DNA of 64,000 nucleotides from Lachnospiraceae bacterium. Lineage in GTDB: Bacteria; Bacillota; Clostridia; Lachnospirales; Lachnospiraceae. The translations under genes and the position numbers were made by a program. Below the pieces are notes generated by a model. It saw only the letters and a program-made list of their open reading frames with translations. It searched no databases and was not told the DNA's origin. This document shows, in pieces, positions 16,369 to 26,283 of this stretch (the first letter of the stretch is position 1; the number at the start of each line of letters is the position of its first letter). The stretch spans positions 62,001 to 126,000 of the forward strand of contig JAEEMP010000125.1 in assembly GCA_016283275.1 (NCBI GenBank), read 5' to 3'.

Positions 16369-18462
16369 TTATGCTTCGGTATTGCCTTCCGCAACCTTTT
16401 CGGCGCGTTCTTTAACCTGAGCTTCCTGAATATCCGAAGGAGCCTGCTCATAACGTTCGAACTCATATTCAAACTCGCCGCGTCCGCCGGTCATGGAACG
16501 TAAGTCTGTACAATAACCGGTAAGACTCATCATCGGAACGCTTGCTTCGATGATCTGACGTCCGCCGGCTACGGGGTTCATACCCAGAACACGACCGCGT
16601 CTCTTGTTAAGATCGCCCATAACATCGCCTGTGTAAGCATCGGGAACATTGACCTTCAAACTTGCGATAGGCTCAAGAAGTACAGGTGTTGCTTCCATGA
16701 AGCCTTTCTTGAAAGCCTGGATGGTAGCCATCTTGAATGCCATTTCCGAAGAGTCTACGGGATGGTAGGAACCATCGTACAATGTAGCCTTAACTCCGAC
16801 AACGGGATAAGCTGCAAGAGGTCCGCGAAGTACCGATTCCTGAAGTCCCTTTTCAACTGCGGGGAAGTAGTTCTTCGGAACCGCACCGCCGACAACTTCT
16901 TCGTCGAATTCGTAAGGAACGGTGATGTCGCTTGACGGCTCGAAACGCATCTTAACGTGACCGTACTGTCCGTGGCCGCCCGACTGCTTCTTGTACTTAT
17001 ATTCAACGTCGGACTTCTTCTTGATGGTCTCTCTGAATGCGATCTTCGGCTTCTCAAGTACGATCTCAACCTTGTATTCATTCTTAAGTCTTGAAACCGC
17101 GATATCAAGTGCCATATCGCCCATAGCGTAAAGAAGCATCTGACCGTTTTCGGAGTCATTTACATTCTTGAGGGTAAGATCTTCATGCATCATCTTCTGA
17201 AGCGCTTGGGAGATCTTATCAACATCACCCTTATTAACGGGCTTGTATCTCATGTATGTATAAGGCTTTGATATCTCAAACATACCGTACTTGATAACGT
17301 TGGCTTTTGTGGAAAGGGAGTTGCCCGTACGTGCGGAGGACAACTTGGGTATAGCTCCGATATCTCCCGCATGAAGTTCGGATACTTCAATAGGCTTATT
17401 ACCCTGAAGGGTATAAAGCTTGCTGACCTTTTCCTCAATATCCTTATCAATGTTGTAGACAGGATCGTCTGCCTTGAATACACCCGAGCATACCTTGATA
17501 AGAGAATACTTTCCGATGAAAGGATCGACGATCGTCTTAAATATGTATGCCGATTTAGCCTTTGAGAAATCGTAATTTGCTTCGAATATCTCGTTGTTCT
17601 TCATGGAGATACCTGCGATCTTGCAGTTCTCGGGACTCGGAAGATATTTAACGATATCATCAAGGAGTGTATATACACCGTAGCAAAGCAGGCTTGAACC
17701 CATTGTCATGGGTACTACTGTAGAATCTATAACGTTTGTACGGATAGCTGCACGGATCTCTGCTTCCGAGAAGGTGTCACCCGAGAAATATCTGTCCATG
17801 AACTCTTCACTGGTCTCTGCAACAGTTTCCATAAGGGTTTCACGATACTGCTCAAGGTTAGCCTTTGAGTAATCCGGAACGGGGATCTCAACCGTTTCCT
17901 TGCCCTGCCACTTCTGGCCTTTTTCGGAAATAACGTTAACATATCCGATAAGTTTCTCATTCTCACGGATCGGAAGATGGAAAGGAGCCATACGCTTTCC
18001 GTACTTCTCGGTAAGTGTCTCGACAACGTTCTTGTAGGAGGCGTTGTCAACATCCATATCCGTTACAAATATCATTCTGGGAAGCTTATGCTTCTCGCAA
18101 AGATCCCATGCCTTCTCTGTGCCGACTTCTACACCGGCTTTACCCGAAACAACAATGATAGCCGCATCGGCAGCCGCAACAGCCTCTTCCACTTCGCCCA
18201 CAAAATCGAAATAACCCGGTGTATCGAGAAGATTAATCTTTACACCATCCCACTCAAGAGAAATCAATGATGTATTAATTGAGAATTTCCTCTTCTGCTC
18301 TTCTTTGCTAAAGTCAGAAATAGTGTTTCCGTCATCGACCTTTCCCATACGGGATGTTAAACCCGCAAGATAAGCCATTGCCTCGGCAAGACTTGTCTTA
18401 CCGCATCCGCCGTGACCTAAAAGGACAACGTTACGGATTTTGTCCGTTGTGTAAACATTCAT
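16369..18462 (-). CDS. Elongation factor G paralogue (EF-G type II-like translational GTPase)
   Basis: The start is the ATG at 18462, with GGAGG 8 bases upstream; a TTG in the Shine-Dalgarno region is rejected. The 697-residue protein has the EF-G order: GTPase domain with P-loop GHGGCGKTS (16-24) and DTPG (80-83), then domains II-V, including QSGGHGQYGHVKMRFEP and TGYCTDLRSMTGGRGEFEYEF. The G4 motif, normally NKxD, reads TDMD at 134-137, and switch I lacks the RGIT sequence. This suggests a specialised paralogue rather than the housekeeping translocase, which is usually beside tufA and rpsL. It is monocistronic with its own terminator. Confidence 0.85.
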   Translation of the reverse strand: MNVYTTDKIRNVVLLGHGGCGKTSLAEAMAYLAGLTSRMGKVDDGNTISDFSKEEQKRKFSINTSLISLEWDGVKINLLDTPGYFDFVGEVEEAVAAADAAIIVVSGKAGVEVGTEKAWDLCEKHKLPRMIFVTDMDVDNASYKNVVETLTEKYGKRMAPFHLPIRENEKLIGYVNVISEKGQKWQGKETVEIPVPDYSKANLEQYRETLMETVAETSEEFMDRYFSGDTFSEAEIRAAIRTNVIDSTVVPMTMGSSLLCYGVYTLLDDIVKYLPSPENCKIAGISMKNNEIFEANYDFSKAKSAYIFKTIVDPFIGKYSLIKVCSGVFKADDPVYNIDKDIEEKVSKLYTLQGNKPIEVSELHAGDIGAIPKLSSARTGNSLSTKANVIKYGMFEISKPYTYMRYKPVNKGDVDKISQALQKMMHEDLTLKNVNDSENGQMLLYAMGDMALDIAVSRLKNEYKVEIVLEKPKIAFRETIKKKSDVEYKYKKQSGGHGQYGHVKMRFEPSSDITVPYEFDEEVVGGAVPKNYFPAVEKGLQESVLRGPLAAYPVVGVKATLYDGSYHPVDSSEMAFKMATIQAFKKGFMEATPVLLEPIASLKVNVPDAYTGDVMGDLNKRRGRVLGMNPVAGGRQIIEASVPMMSLTGYCTDLRSMTGGRGEFEYEFERYEQAPSDIQEAQVKERAEKVAEGNTEA

Positions 18463-18619
18463 CCTAAAAACCTCCAAAATACATTATTTCGGCTATACTT
18501 TTAAATGCTTTCTCTAAAAGAACGACCTTGTTAACAGTTTACTAAAAATTCAGACAACATTCAACATAATTGTTCAAAATATCTAAAAAATATCGGGTTT
18601 CAAGATTATTTTTATGCAT

Positions 18620-18651
18620 AAAAAAGAACGTTTCGGATATACGAAACGTTC
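18620..18651 (-). terminator. Intrinsic terminator of the PilZ gene
   Basis: A GAACGTTTCG / CGAAACGTTC stem (18626-18651) is followed on the minus strand by a run of T residues, about 22 bases after the PilZ stop codon. Confidence 0.85.
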
Positions 18652-18673
18652 CTTAAAAAGTCATATCCGCCGA

Positions 18674-19012
18674 TTATTTTTTTGTCTCGTCTTCGACGGT
18701 CTGATAAACTTCGATCCTTGCCGCATCCATTTCGGGCATACCGATAAAAATGCTTCCGTAATTGAACTTATCACCGACCTTCTCAATACGAATGATCTCA
18801 AGGAAAGCATGAAGCACTTCTTTTGTCCAGATCGTAAGATAAGCTTCATAAACGGCGCCTATTGAAAGAGCCTTATCTGCGGTAAATCCGACGCCCGTCT
18901 TCGAAACATCGTTAACCTCTATTCCGACTTCTTCGACTCCCGAACCGTCAAGGCGCTTTAATACAAGCTTTGACAAAAGCTCCGTCCTTTTGTGTTTACG
19001 TTTTTCTTCCAT
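18674..19012 (-). CDS. Single-domain PilZ protein (probable c-di-GMP receptor)
   Basis: The 112-residue protein is essentially one PilZ domain. It carries the RxxxR-type motif RKHKRTEL near the N-terminus and the D/NxSxxG motif NDVSKTGVGF about 25 residues later; both contact c-di-GMP in this family. Stand-alone PilZ proteins act as adaptors on motility or envelope machinery. The gene has GGAGG at 19021-19025 and its own terminator, and follows the LTA-synthase-like gene after 113 bases. Confidence 0.85.
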   Translation of the reverse strand: MEEKRKHKRTELLSKLVLKRLDGSGVEEVGIEVNDVSKTGVGFTADKALSIGAVYEAYLTIWTKEVLHAFLEIIRIEKVGDKFNYGSIFIGMPEMDAARIEVYQTVEDETKK

Positions 19013-19029
19013 TAATTCACCCTCCGAAA

Positions 19030-19067
19030 ATGGGCATGAAGATTATCATAAAAAACCGGATGCCCAT
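19030..19067 (-). other. Inverted repeat in the leader of the PilZ gene
   Basis: ATGGGCAT and ATGCCCAT (19030-19037 and 19060-19067) can pair across a 22-base loop. On the minus strand the hairpin ends four bases before the Shine-Dalgarno sequence and is followed by TTTT. It could be a weak terminator for the upstream gene or a translation-control structure. Confidence 0.35.
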
Positions 19068-19125
19068 AAATTTATAGCCTATGCTATAAACTGATTTTAC
19101 AAAATTAGATATTCAAAGTAAAGAT

Positions 19126-21324
19126 TTATTTGCTGAACTTCGAATAGTCGGGCGTATAGTTCTGTTCGACCACAGGGATCTCAATTCCCAGATAATCGTC
19201 TATATATTTGTAATAATCGTAGTTGACTATACGTTCCGAATATTTACGTTTAAGACTCAGCTTTTTCTTTAAATTCTCAAGATAATCCTCGGGAAGATCT
19301 GCCGGAGGCTCGCCGTCTTCGGTAAGATAAACAACGTCTCCCGTCTGTGAATTGTACATAAGGGTCTCCGTGATGATCGAACGGTTCCACATTGCCACGA
19401 AACCTTCCTCATCCGAGAATATATCCTGTCCCATCAAAAGTCTTGAATCGTATTCAAAGCCGAAAAGATTCAAAAGCGTGGGAAGAATGTCCATACTGCA
19501 CATGGGCTTATCTATCACGATAGGCTCTTTAATGGCTCCCGACCAAAGGATCAGATTCGACTTGTACAGTTCGAAGTTCTCTTCAACTTCATGGCCTAAA
19601 AGTTCCGAAAACTCTTCGTTTGAAAGTCCGTAAGGCCAATGGTCGCCGGTAAAGCAGATGACGGTCCTGTCGGCTATGCCCTTCTCTTCAAGAGTCTTGA
19701 TCATATATTCAAGTCCCTTGTCCAGTTCTTTCTGACAGGCGAGATATGCCTGACAGGGCTCCGATAACGGAAGATCCTGCACAGCCTCCCTGTTGATCTT
19801 GGCACACCAGTTACCCGTAAAGTTATAGTTAAGATGTCCGCTTACGGTCATGTAATATACATGGAAAATATCATCATCCACATATTCGGGCATTGAAGCC
19901 TCGAACATCTGAAGATCCGACGCGGGCCAGTGCTTTTCTATCTCAAGACCGTTGCCGACACCCTGATAATAGTAGCCCATACCCGGATAGGTAATGTCTC
20001 TTCCGTAATACTGGAAATCGTTATCATGGTAAGCTCGGCTTGTGATGCCGTACTTCATGTTAAAAAGATTACCGAGAGCAAACGGCATATCATTCTGACC
20101 TACAGCCTTAAAGTTTGTGGCACCGCCTCTCATGGGATAAAGGCTTGTGGAGCACACAAACTCGCCGTCCGAAGTGGAACCTCCGGAACGTGCATTATAG
20201 AAGTTATTGAACACAAAGCCTTCGTGAGTGAGCCTGTATAAAGTGGGCGTGATCTCTTCGTCAACGGCTATCGACGAAAATCCTTCCGCCGTCATGAATA
20301 TAAGATTAAAGCCCTCAAACATACCCGTATACTCATTCTTCTTGGTGGGTTCAAGCGTCGACATATATTCATGAATACCCGCAATGTATTCATCCGGCTC
20401 ATTTTCCGCAAGAGATACGAAGTCTATATCGAGCATGTTGGGCGAACGGTCGATAACAGGCACAGGATCGGACTCGGAAACATCCGCACCCGATACATCG
20501 CTTCCCGAAACATCTGCGCCCGATACATCGTTTGAAGAAACCTCTTCGGGCGCTTTATATACCCAGACTTCTCCAAGCTCGTCATCTTTCTTTGCACTGT
20601 CGGGCATGATGATATTTTTAAGTTCGATCTCGGCGGTCGCCATTACTCCGAGTTTTTCATAAGAAAACTCGCTTATGTTTTCGTTTACGCAAAGATCGTA
20701 AGGAGTGAAACTGTCTTTACCGAAAGCAAGGATCACAAACCCTTCAATAACGATCGTAAGTGCAAGCAAAGTCAAAGGCACATAGAAATGTCTTAACTTA
20801 ACCTGCTCATATCTGTACACCGTAAGCTTATTAAGCGTAATAAGCACCGCTATGGGAATAACGATGATCAGCAAAAGAACAAGCCAGTTATCTATGATAC
20901 CCTGTATTATCTCTCTGTAGTACTGTGTTACCTTTGCGTTATTCTTGCTTATAAAGGAAATGCTGAAGAAAACCTGAAATATCGCGTGATACAAAACATT
21001 GACGACATAATACAGAAGAAGTATTCCTGTCAATACCCATGTGATCACCTTATTGGCTTTCTTCTTAAAGAACAGTACAAACAACGAAAGAAAGGCGGCC
21101 GTCGGGAAACACATAACGAGTTTTGCAAAATAATTAAGCGTCAGCCCCTTGAAACTCCATATATGAAAAACAGTTTCAAGATAAATAAGCATTAACGAGA
21201 AAAGGATAAATCTCTCGAGCGAATACAAAAGGCCTTTTACGACCGTAGTTTTCTTTTCCCGTTCCGGCCCCATGTTCAGATTAAAATCCAGATCTTCGAA
21301 TTCGGGCTCAAATGAATCTTTCAT
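19126..21324 (-). CDS. LTA-synthase-like membrane sulfatase-fold phosphoglycerol transferase
   Basis: The 732-residue protein has five membrane segments in residues 29-200. A linker with repeated VSGxD units follows (about 260-290), then an extracellular alkaline-phosphatase/sulfatase domain. The metal/nucleophile motif EGFSSIAVDEEITPTL with GGSTSDGEF (the catalytic Thr corresponds to the LtaS TSDAE site) and TGDHWPYG match the family. LtaS-type enzymes polymerise glycerol phosphate from phosphatidylglycerol; the actual polymer here is not shown. It sits 22 bases behind queA at the end of the pheST operon. Confidence 0.8.
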   Translation of the reverse strand: MKDSFEPEFEDLDFNLNMGPEREKKTTVVKGLLYSLERFILFSLMLIYLETVFHIWSFKGLTLNYFAKLVMCFPTAAFLSLFVLFFKKKANKVITWVLTGILLLYYVVNVLYHAIFQVFFSISFISKNNAKVTQYYREIIQGIIDNWLVLLLIIVIPIAVLITLNKLTVYRYEQVKLRHFYVPLTLLALTIVIEGFVILAFGKDSFTPYDLCVNENISEFSYEKLGVMATAEIELKNIIMPDSAKKDDELGEVWVYKAPEEVSSNDVSGADVSGSDVSGADVSESDPVPVIDRSPNMLDIDFVSLAENEPDEYIAGIHEYMSTLEPTKKNEYTGMFEGFNLIFMTAEGFSSIAVDEEITPTLYRLTHEGFVFNNFYNARSGGSTSDGEFVCSTSLYPMRGGATNFKAVGQNDMPFALGNLFNMKYGITSRAYHDNDFQYYGRDITYPGMGYYYQGVGNGLEIEKHWPASDLQMFEASMPEYVDDDIFHVYYMTVSGHLNYNFTGNWCAKINREAVQDLPLSEPCQAYLACQKELDKGLEYMIKTLEEKGIADRTVICFTGDHWPYGLSNEEFSELLGHEVEENFELYKSNLILWSGAIKEPIVIDKPMCSMDILPTLLNLFGFEYDSRLLMGQDIFSDEEGFVAMWNRSIITETLMYNSQTGDVVYLTEDGEPPADLPEDYLENLKKKLSLKRKYSERIVNYDYYKYIDDYLGIEIPVVEQNYTPDYSKFSK

Positions 21325-21346
21325 AGCAAAAACAACCTCTTATAAC

Positions 21347-22384
21347 TTAATCGTGTATAAACATCGCATCTCCGAAGCTGAAGAATCTGTATCGGTTTTC
21401 AACGGCTTCTTTGTATGCGTTTAAAACATTTTCTCTTCCCGCAAGAGCGGAGACCAGCATGATAAGCGTCGACTCGGGCAAATGGAAATTTGTGATAAGG
21501 CAATCCGTAAGTTTAAATCTGTATCCCGGATATATGAATATCGAGGTATCGCCTTCGCACGGTCTTAACTTTCCGTTCTCATCCGCAGCGCTTTCAACGG
21601 TCCTGACGCTTGTGGTGCCCACACAAATGATACGCCCGCCGTTTTCTTTTACGGAATTGACAACGTCGGCCGTTTCTTTGGTGACCCTGAACCATTCGGT
21701 ATGCATATGATGATCTAAAATATTGTCTTCCTTGACGGGTCTGAATGTGCCTAGTCCCACATGCAATGTCACAAATACAACTTTTACACCCATTGACCTT
21801 ATTTCGTCAAGAAGCTCATCCGTAAAATGAAGTCCCGCGGTCGGTGCCGCAGCCGAGCCTTCGTATTTTGCATAAACCGTCTGATATCTGTTTTTGTCTT
21901 TAAGTTTGTGGGTTATATAAGGAGGAAGCGGCATCTCGCCGAGTCTGTCGAGAATTTCTTCGAAAATCCCGTCAAAAGAAAACTCTATAAGCCTGTTTCC
22001 TTCTTCGACTATATCCTTGACCGTACCCTTTAAGATACCGTCGCCGAAAACGATCTCCTGCCCGATCCTTGCCTTTTTACCGGGCTTTACAAGCGTCTCC
22101 CATGTATTGTCCTTTAATCGTTTCAAAAGAAGGACCTCTATGACAGCTCCTGTATCTTTACGGTGGCCGATAAGCCTTGCGGGTATTACCTTTGTATTGT
22201 TGAGCACCAGACAGTCGCCTTCTTTTAAATACGACTTTATGTCTTTAAAGATCGAATGTTCAACCCTGCCCGTATTCTTATCAAGAAGCATCAGTTTAGA
22301 CGAAGATCGGTCGCTTAACGGATCCTGTGCGATAAGTTCCTCGGGCAGGTCATAATAATAATCTGATTTTAAAAGTGTTTCCAT
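21347..22384 (-). CDS. queA: S-adenosylmethionine:tRNA ribosyltransferase-isomerase
   Basis: This 345-residue enzyme transfers and isomerises the ribosyl moiety of SAM to preQ1 in tRNA, making epoxyqueuosine. Family hallmarks are the start [21 protein letters not shown], the central [14 protein letters not shown], the [13 protein letters not shown] motif and [18 protein letters not shown] near the C-terminus. Full length. It lies 5 bases after the M18 peptidase gene. No other queuosine gene is in the window. Confidence 0.97.
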   Translation of the reverse strand: METLLKSDYYYDLPEELIAQDPLSDRSSSKLMLLDKNTGRVEHSIFKDIKSYLKEGDCLVLNNTKVIPARLIGHRKDTGAVIEVLLLKRLKDNTWETLVKPGKKARIGQEIVFGDGILKGTVKDIVEEGNRLIEFSFDGIFEEILDRLGEMPLPPYITHKLKDKNRYQTVYAKYEGSAAAPTAGLHFTDELLDEIRSMGVKVVFVTLHVGLGTFRPVKEDNILDHHMHTEWFRVTKETADVVNSVKENGGRIICVGTTSVRTVESAADENGKLRPCEGDTSIFIYPGYRFKLTDCLITNFHLPESTLIMLVSALAGRENVLNAYKEAVENRYRFFSFGDAMFIHD

Positions 22385-22389
22385 CTGTC

Positions 22390-23802
22390 TTACATTCCGG
22401 GTGCGTTTAAGAAAGCAACATAACCCCTCATTGACTCATATACATCCGCTTTGCTGGTGGCTTCGAACGGAGCATGCATGTTAAGTACCGCAACGCCCGC
22501 ATCGATGACGTTCATGCCGTATTTTGCCATGATATATGCTATCGTGCCGCCGCCGCCGACATCAACCTTGCCGAGTTCGGCTATCTGGAACGAAACCTTT
22601 GCATCATCCATGATCTTGCGTATATATGCGATATATTCGGCATTGGCATCGTTGCTTCCGGACTTGCCTCTTGAACCGGTAAACTTGGAAAACACCATGC
22701 CGTTGCCCATTACGGAAGCGTTCTTTTTCTCAAAAGCGCTTGCGTATGAAGGATCGTATGCGGCGTTGACGTCCGAGCTTAACATTGTTGAGTTTGCAAG
22801 ACATCTTCTTAACTTAAGCTCATCTGCCTTGCCCATGAGATTTAATATTTCTCTTATGACATTTTCAAAATAAAAACTTGTCATACCCGTGGCTCCGACT
22901 GAACCTATCTCTTCCTTGTCGGTAAGTATGCAGCACGATGTTCTCTTTACGTCTTTAACCTCCAACATAGCGAAAAGAGATGCGAAAGCGCAGACTCTGT
23001 CATCCTGTCCGTATGCAAGTATCATGCTTCTGTCAAAGCCTGCTTCTCTTGCCTTTCCTGCGGGTACGACTTCAAGCTCGGCAGATAAGAAGTCTTCCTC
23101 TTCCATGCCGTACTCATCTTTTAATATCCTAAGAACCTCTGCCTTGACAGGATCCTTGTCTTTTTTATCTTCTTCACCCTTCTTGGCTTTGATGGTCAAA
23201 GGCTTATTTCCCACGATGATATCGAGCGCTTCGCCTTCCACAACCTTGGCTGCCTTTTTATCCATCTGCTCGGCTGCAAGGTGGATCAGAAGATCCGATA
23301 CAAAGAACACCGGATCGTCCTCATCTTCACCGATCGCCATCTCGATCGTGCTTCCGTCCTTTTTGATCACTACGCCGTGCAAAGAAAGCGGTATCGCAAC
23401 CCACTGATATTTCTTGATGCCGCCGTAATAATGTGTATCAAGATAAGCGATCGAAGTATCCTCGTAAAGAGGATTTGACTTAACGTCCATTCTGGGAGAA
23501 TCGATATGGGCACCCAATATGTTCATGCCCTTTTCAAGCGGCTCTTCGCCGATATTGAATAAGATTATGGACTTATTCATGTTTACGGCATAGATCTTGT
23601 CGCCTTTTTTGATCTTTTTGCCCGCTTTCAAATATTCTTCAAGTTCGGTATATCCGCATTTTTCGCAGAGGTTGACTATATTGTTGACACATTCACGCTC
23701 GGTCTTGCAGTTATCGAGAAAATCTCTGTAATCCTTTGTGAATACTTCAAGTTCACGGATCTGCTTCAATGAATAGTTGCTCCAGCAGTTTTTAGTCTCC
23801 AT
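22390..23802 (-). CDS. M18 family aspartyl aminopeptidase
   Basis: The 470-residue zinc peptidase has the M18 metal ligands visible in [10 protein letters not shown] and [13 protein letters not shown], and the C-terminal region [35 protein letters not shown] with the last His ligand. Such enzymes remove N-terminal acidic or other residues from peptides in the cytoplasm. The gene lies between pheT (40 bases) and queA (5 bases) in one transcription unit. Confidence 0.92.
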   Translation of the reverse strand: METKNCWSNYSLKQIRELEVFTKDYRDFLDNCKTERECVNNIVNLCEKCGYTELEEYLKAGKKIKKGDKIYAVNMNKSIILFNIGEEPLEKGMNILGAHIDSPRMDVKSNPLYEDTSIAYLDTHYYGGIKKYQWVAIPLSLHGVVIKKDGSTIEMAIGEDEDDPVFFVSDLLIHLAAEQMDKKAAKVVEGEALDIIVGNKPLTIKAKKGEEDKKDKDPVKAEVLRILKDEYGMEEEDFLSAELEVVPAGKAREAGFDRSMILAYGQDDRVCAFASLFAMLEVKDVKRTSCCILTDKEEIGSVGATGMTSFYFENVIREILNLMGKADELKLRRCLANSTMLSSDVNAAYDPSYASAFEKKNASVMGNGMVFSKFTGSRGKSGSNDANAEYIAYIRKIMDDAKVSFQIAELGKVDVGGGGTIAYIMAKYGMNVIDAGVAVLNMHAPFEATSKADVYESMRGYVAFLNAPGM

Positions 23803-23842
23803 ATGATAACTCCTTTATAAAGATATTCTAAAAGTTCAAAAT

Positions 23843-26266
23843 TTACGCTCTTAAAGTAACGTCGTATTTTTCCTTAAGTACATCAAGGATATCGTTTACG
23901 AGTCCGTCCACGAAATCTGCGGTAAACTCGGTATCCTTTGGCGTAAATACTACCGAGAAAGCCATACTCTTCTTGTCAGCCCCGAGCTGGACGCCTTCAT
24001 ATACATCGAAAAGATCTATCTTGGTGATATAATCACAGGCTCCTTTGATGGCCTTTTCGATCTGCGCGCAGGTTATATCCTTGTTCATTACAAAGCAAAG
24101 GTCTCTCTTTTCCTCAAGGAACTTCGGAAGCGGCACAAAGTGTCTGTCTTTTCCGTAATACTTTACAAGCGAAGCAAGATCGATCTCTGCGATATAAGCG
24201 GGAACTCTCATATCCGTTTCATTCTGGATCTCATAAGAAAGCTGACCCAGATATCCTATGCCTTCACCGTTACACATGACTTTTGCCGTCCTGTAAGGAT
24301 GTAAGAACGAAAGGGTTTCCGACTCATACTCAAATTCAATGTCGAGTGCCTTTGCAACGGTATCCGTGAGTCCTTTTAAGGTAAAGAAATCTTCATCGTC
24401 GCCGAAGATACCGATACAGATCGTTTCTCTCTCATCGGGATACTCCGTTAACGGAAGCTCACCGGGAATAAACTTATTGCCAAGCTCATAGATACGGCCG
24501 CTTAAGATTCCTCTCTTCTGATTCTTTGAGATCGCAGTGATCATCTGAGGAGCAAGAGTCGTTCTCATAAGAGAAAGGTCGATATTTATGGGATTGATAA
24601 GCTTAATGGCATGTCTTTCGGGTGCATCTTCCGGAAGTTTGATAAGATCAAGATCCGAGGGTGAAAAGAACGAGTAATGAACTCCTTCAAAAGCTCCCTG
24701 GGCACAAAGTGCATTCTTTATCTTAAGCTCCGTCTTCTGCCTTAAATTGTATCCGCCGCTTGTAACTTCCGCGGTAGGAATAAATGTGGGTATGATCTTA
24801 TCGTAACCGTACATACGGATCACTTCTTCGGCCACATCCTGATATGTAGCCATATCTTCGCGGTAAGCGGGCACATTTAAGGTAAGTTCGTCTCCGTTAA
24901 GTACGGGTGCGAAATTTAAGTTTGTAAGTATCCTTACGATATCCTTATCGGGAACGGTGATACCGAGTACCGCATTTACCTTCTTAACGCTTACGGTAAG
25001 AGGTGTTGTGTCTACGGAATTACCTGTGTTTACATCAAAATGAGTCGATGATATCTTGCCGCAGTTAAGTTCTTCAACAAGATGAAGAGCTCTCTTCATT
25101 GCCATAACGGTCGCATATTCATCGACACCCTTTGCATAACGTGCACTTGCATCGGATACCTGGCCGAGTTCTTTTGAACTTATACGGATATTGTCATGAG
25201 CAAACTTTGCGGACTCAAAAAGCACTGCGGAAGTGGTGTCAAGGATCTCTGAATTTAAACCTCCCATGATACCGGCAAGCGCGACCGGCTTTTTCCCATC
25301 ACAGATAACAAGGTTGTTTGAATTTAAGGTAAATTCTTTCTCATCAAGCGTTACGATCTTTTCGCCGTCAGCGGCGCGTCTTACGTTGATCGCATTGCCT
25401 TCTATAAAGCTTTCGTCGAAAGCATGCATGGGCTGACCGAGTTCTTTTAAGATATAGTTTGTTATGTCAACCATGTTTGAGATCGCCGAACAGCCGACAA
25501 GCGCAAGTCTTCTCTTCATCCACTGGGGAGATTCGGAGATCTTTACATCGTATACATAGTGAGAAATATATCTCGGGCAAAGATCGGGGGCTTCAACCGT
25601 TACTTTAAAGCCGTCCTTCTTTACATCGGTTTCAGTATAATCAAGCGCAGGCTCTTTGACAGGCTTTTCAAGCACTGCGGCAACTTCTCTCGCAATACCG
25701 AAAATACTCTGACAATCCGGCCTGTTTGCGGTGATCGATACATCAAAGATCCAGTCATCGATCCCGACTATGGGCTTTACGTCCTCGCCGGGAACGCAGT
25801 CGTCGGGAAGAACAAGCAATCCGTTATATCCGGCTCCTTTAAACATCTCTTCTGTAACACCGATCTCTACACCCGAGCAGAGCATGCCGAAAGAATCGTA
25901 ACCGCGAAGTTTGCCCGCATTGATGGTCATAACACCTTCAACGGTCTTATGATCTTTTGCGGTCGCATAAACGGTCGCACCCACAAGTGCAAGAGGGAAC
26001 TTCTTTCCGGCTTCGACATTGTCTGCTCCGCAGCAGATCTGGAATGTGCCGTGCTTTCCGGCATCGACCGTACAAAGATGAAGATGTGTTCCTTCTATAG
26101 GCTCGCAGGTCTTTACAAGGCCCACAACTACATTTGAAATGTCGTGACCGACCTCATATTTTTCTTCTACTTCAAAACCGCAGGAAAAAAGCTTCTCCTC
26201 AAGTTCATCGGGTGTAACATCATCTATATCCACATAATCTTTTAACCAGCTTAAGGGCACTAACAT
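23843..26266 (-). CDS. pheT: Phenylalanine-tRNA ligase beta subunit
   Basis: The 807-residue subunit shows the full bacterial domain order. An N-terminal EMAP/tRNA-binding domain (about 40-150, with LRGYDSFGMLCSGVEIG) is followed by the B3/B4 editing domain, the B5 domain, a catalytic-like core and the C-terminal anticodon-binding FDX-ACB domain (VPLPKFLEEKRDLCFV). It forms a heterotetramer with PheS. It follows pheS after 17 bases. Confidence 0.97.
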   Translation of the reverse strand: MLVPLSWLKDYVDIDDVTPDELEEKLFSCGFEVEEKYEVGHDISNVVVGLVKTCEPIEGTHLHLCTVDAGKHGTFQICCGADNVEAGKKFPLALVGATVYATAKDHKTVEGVMTINAGKLRGYDSFGMLCSGVEIGVTEEMFKGAGYNGLLVLPDDCVPGEDVKPIVGIDDWIFDVSITANRPDCQSIFGIAREVAAVLEKPVKEPALDYTETDVKKDGFKVTVEAPDLCPRYISHYVYDVKISESPQWMKRRLALVGCSAISNMVDITNYILKELGQPMHAFDESFIEGNAINVRRAADGEKIVTLDEKEFTLNSNNLVICDGKKPVALAGIMGGLNSEILDTTSAVLFESAKFAHDNIRISSKELGQVSDASARYAKGVDEYATVMAMKRALHLVEELNCGKISSTHFDVNTGNSVDTTPLTVSVKKVNAVLGITVPDKDIVRILTNLNFAPVLNGDELTLNVPAYREDMATYQDVAEEVIRMYGYDKIIPTFIPTAEVTSGGYNLRQKTELKIKNALCAQGAFEGVHYSFFSPSDLDLIKLPEDAPERHAIKLINPINIDLSLMRTTLAPQMITAISKNQKRGILSGRIYELGNKFIPGELPLTEYPDERETICIGIFGDDEDFFTLKGLTDTVAKALDIEFEYESETLSFLHPYRTAKVMCNGEGIGYLGQLSYEIQNETDMRVPAYIAEIDLASLVKYYGKDRHFVPLPKFLEEKRDLCFVMNKDITCAQIEKAIKGACDYITKIDLFDVYEGVQLGADKKSMAFSVVFTPKDTEFTADFVDGLVNDILDVLKEKYDVTLRA

Positions 26267-26283
26267 AATAAAGCCTCCTTCCT

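Noticed and set aside
16369-18462. Tetracycline-resistance ribosomal protection protein (TetM type)
   Set aside because: Domain order and length fit EF-G paralogues; the protein lacks TetM-like features I would expect, and there is no mobile context.
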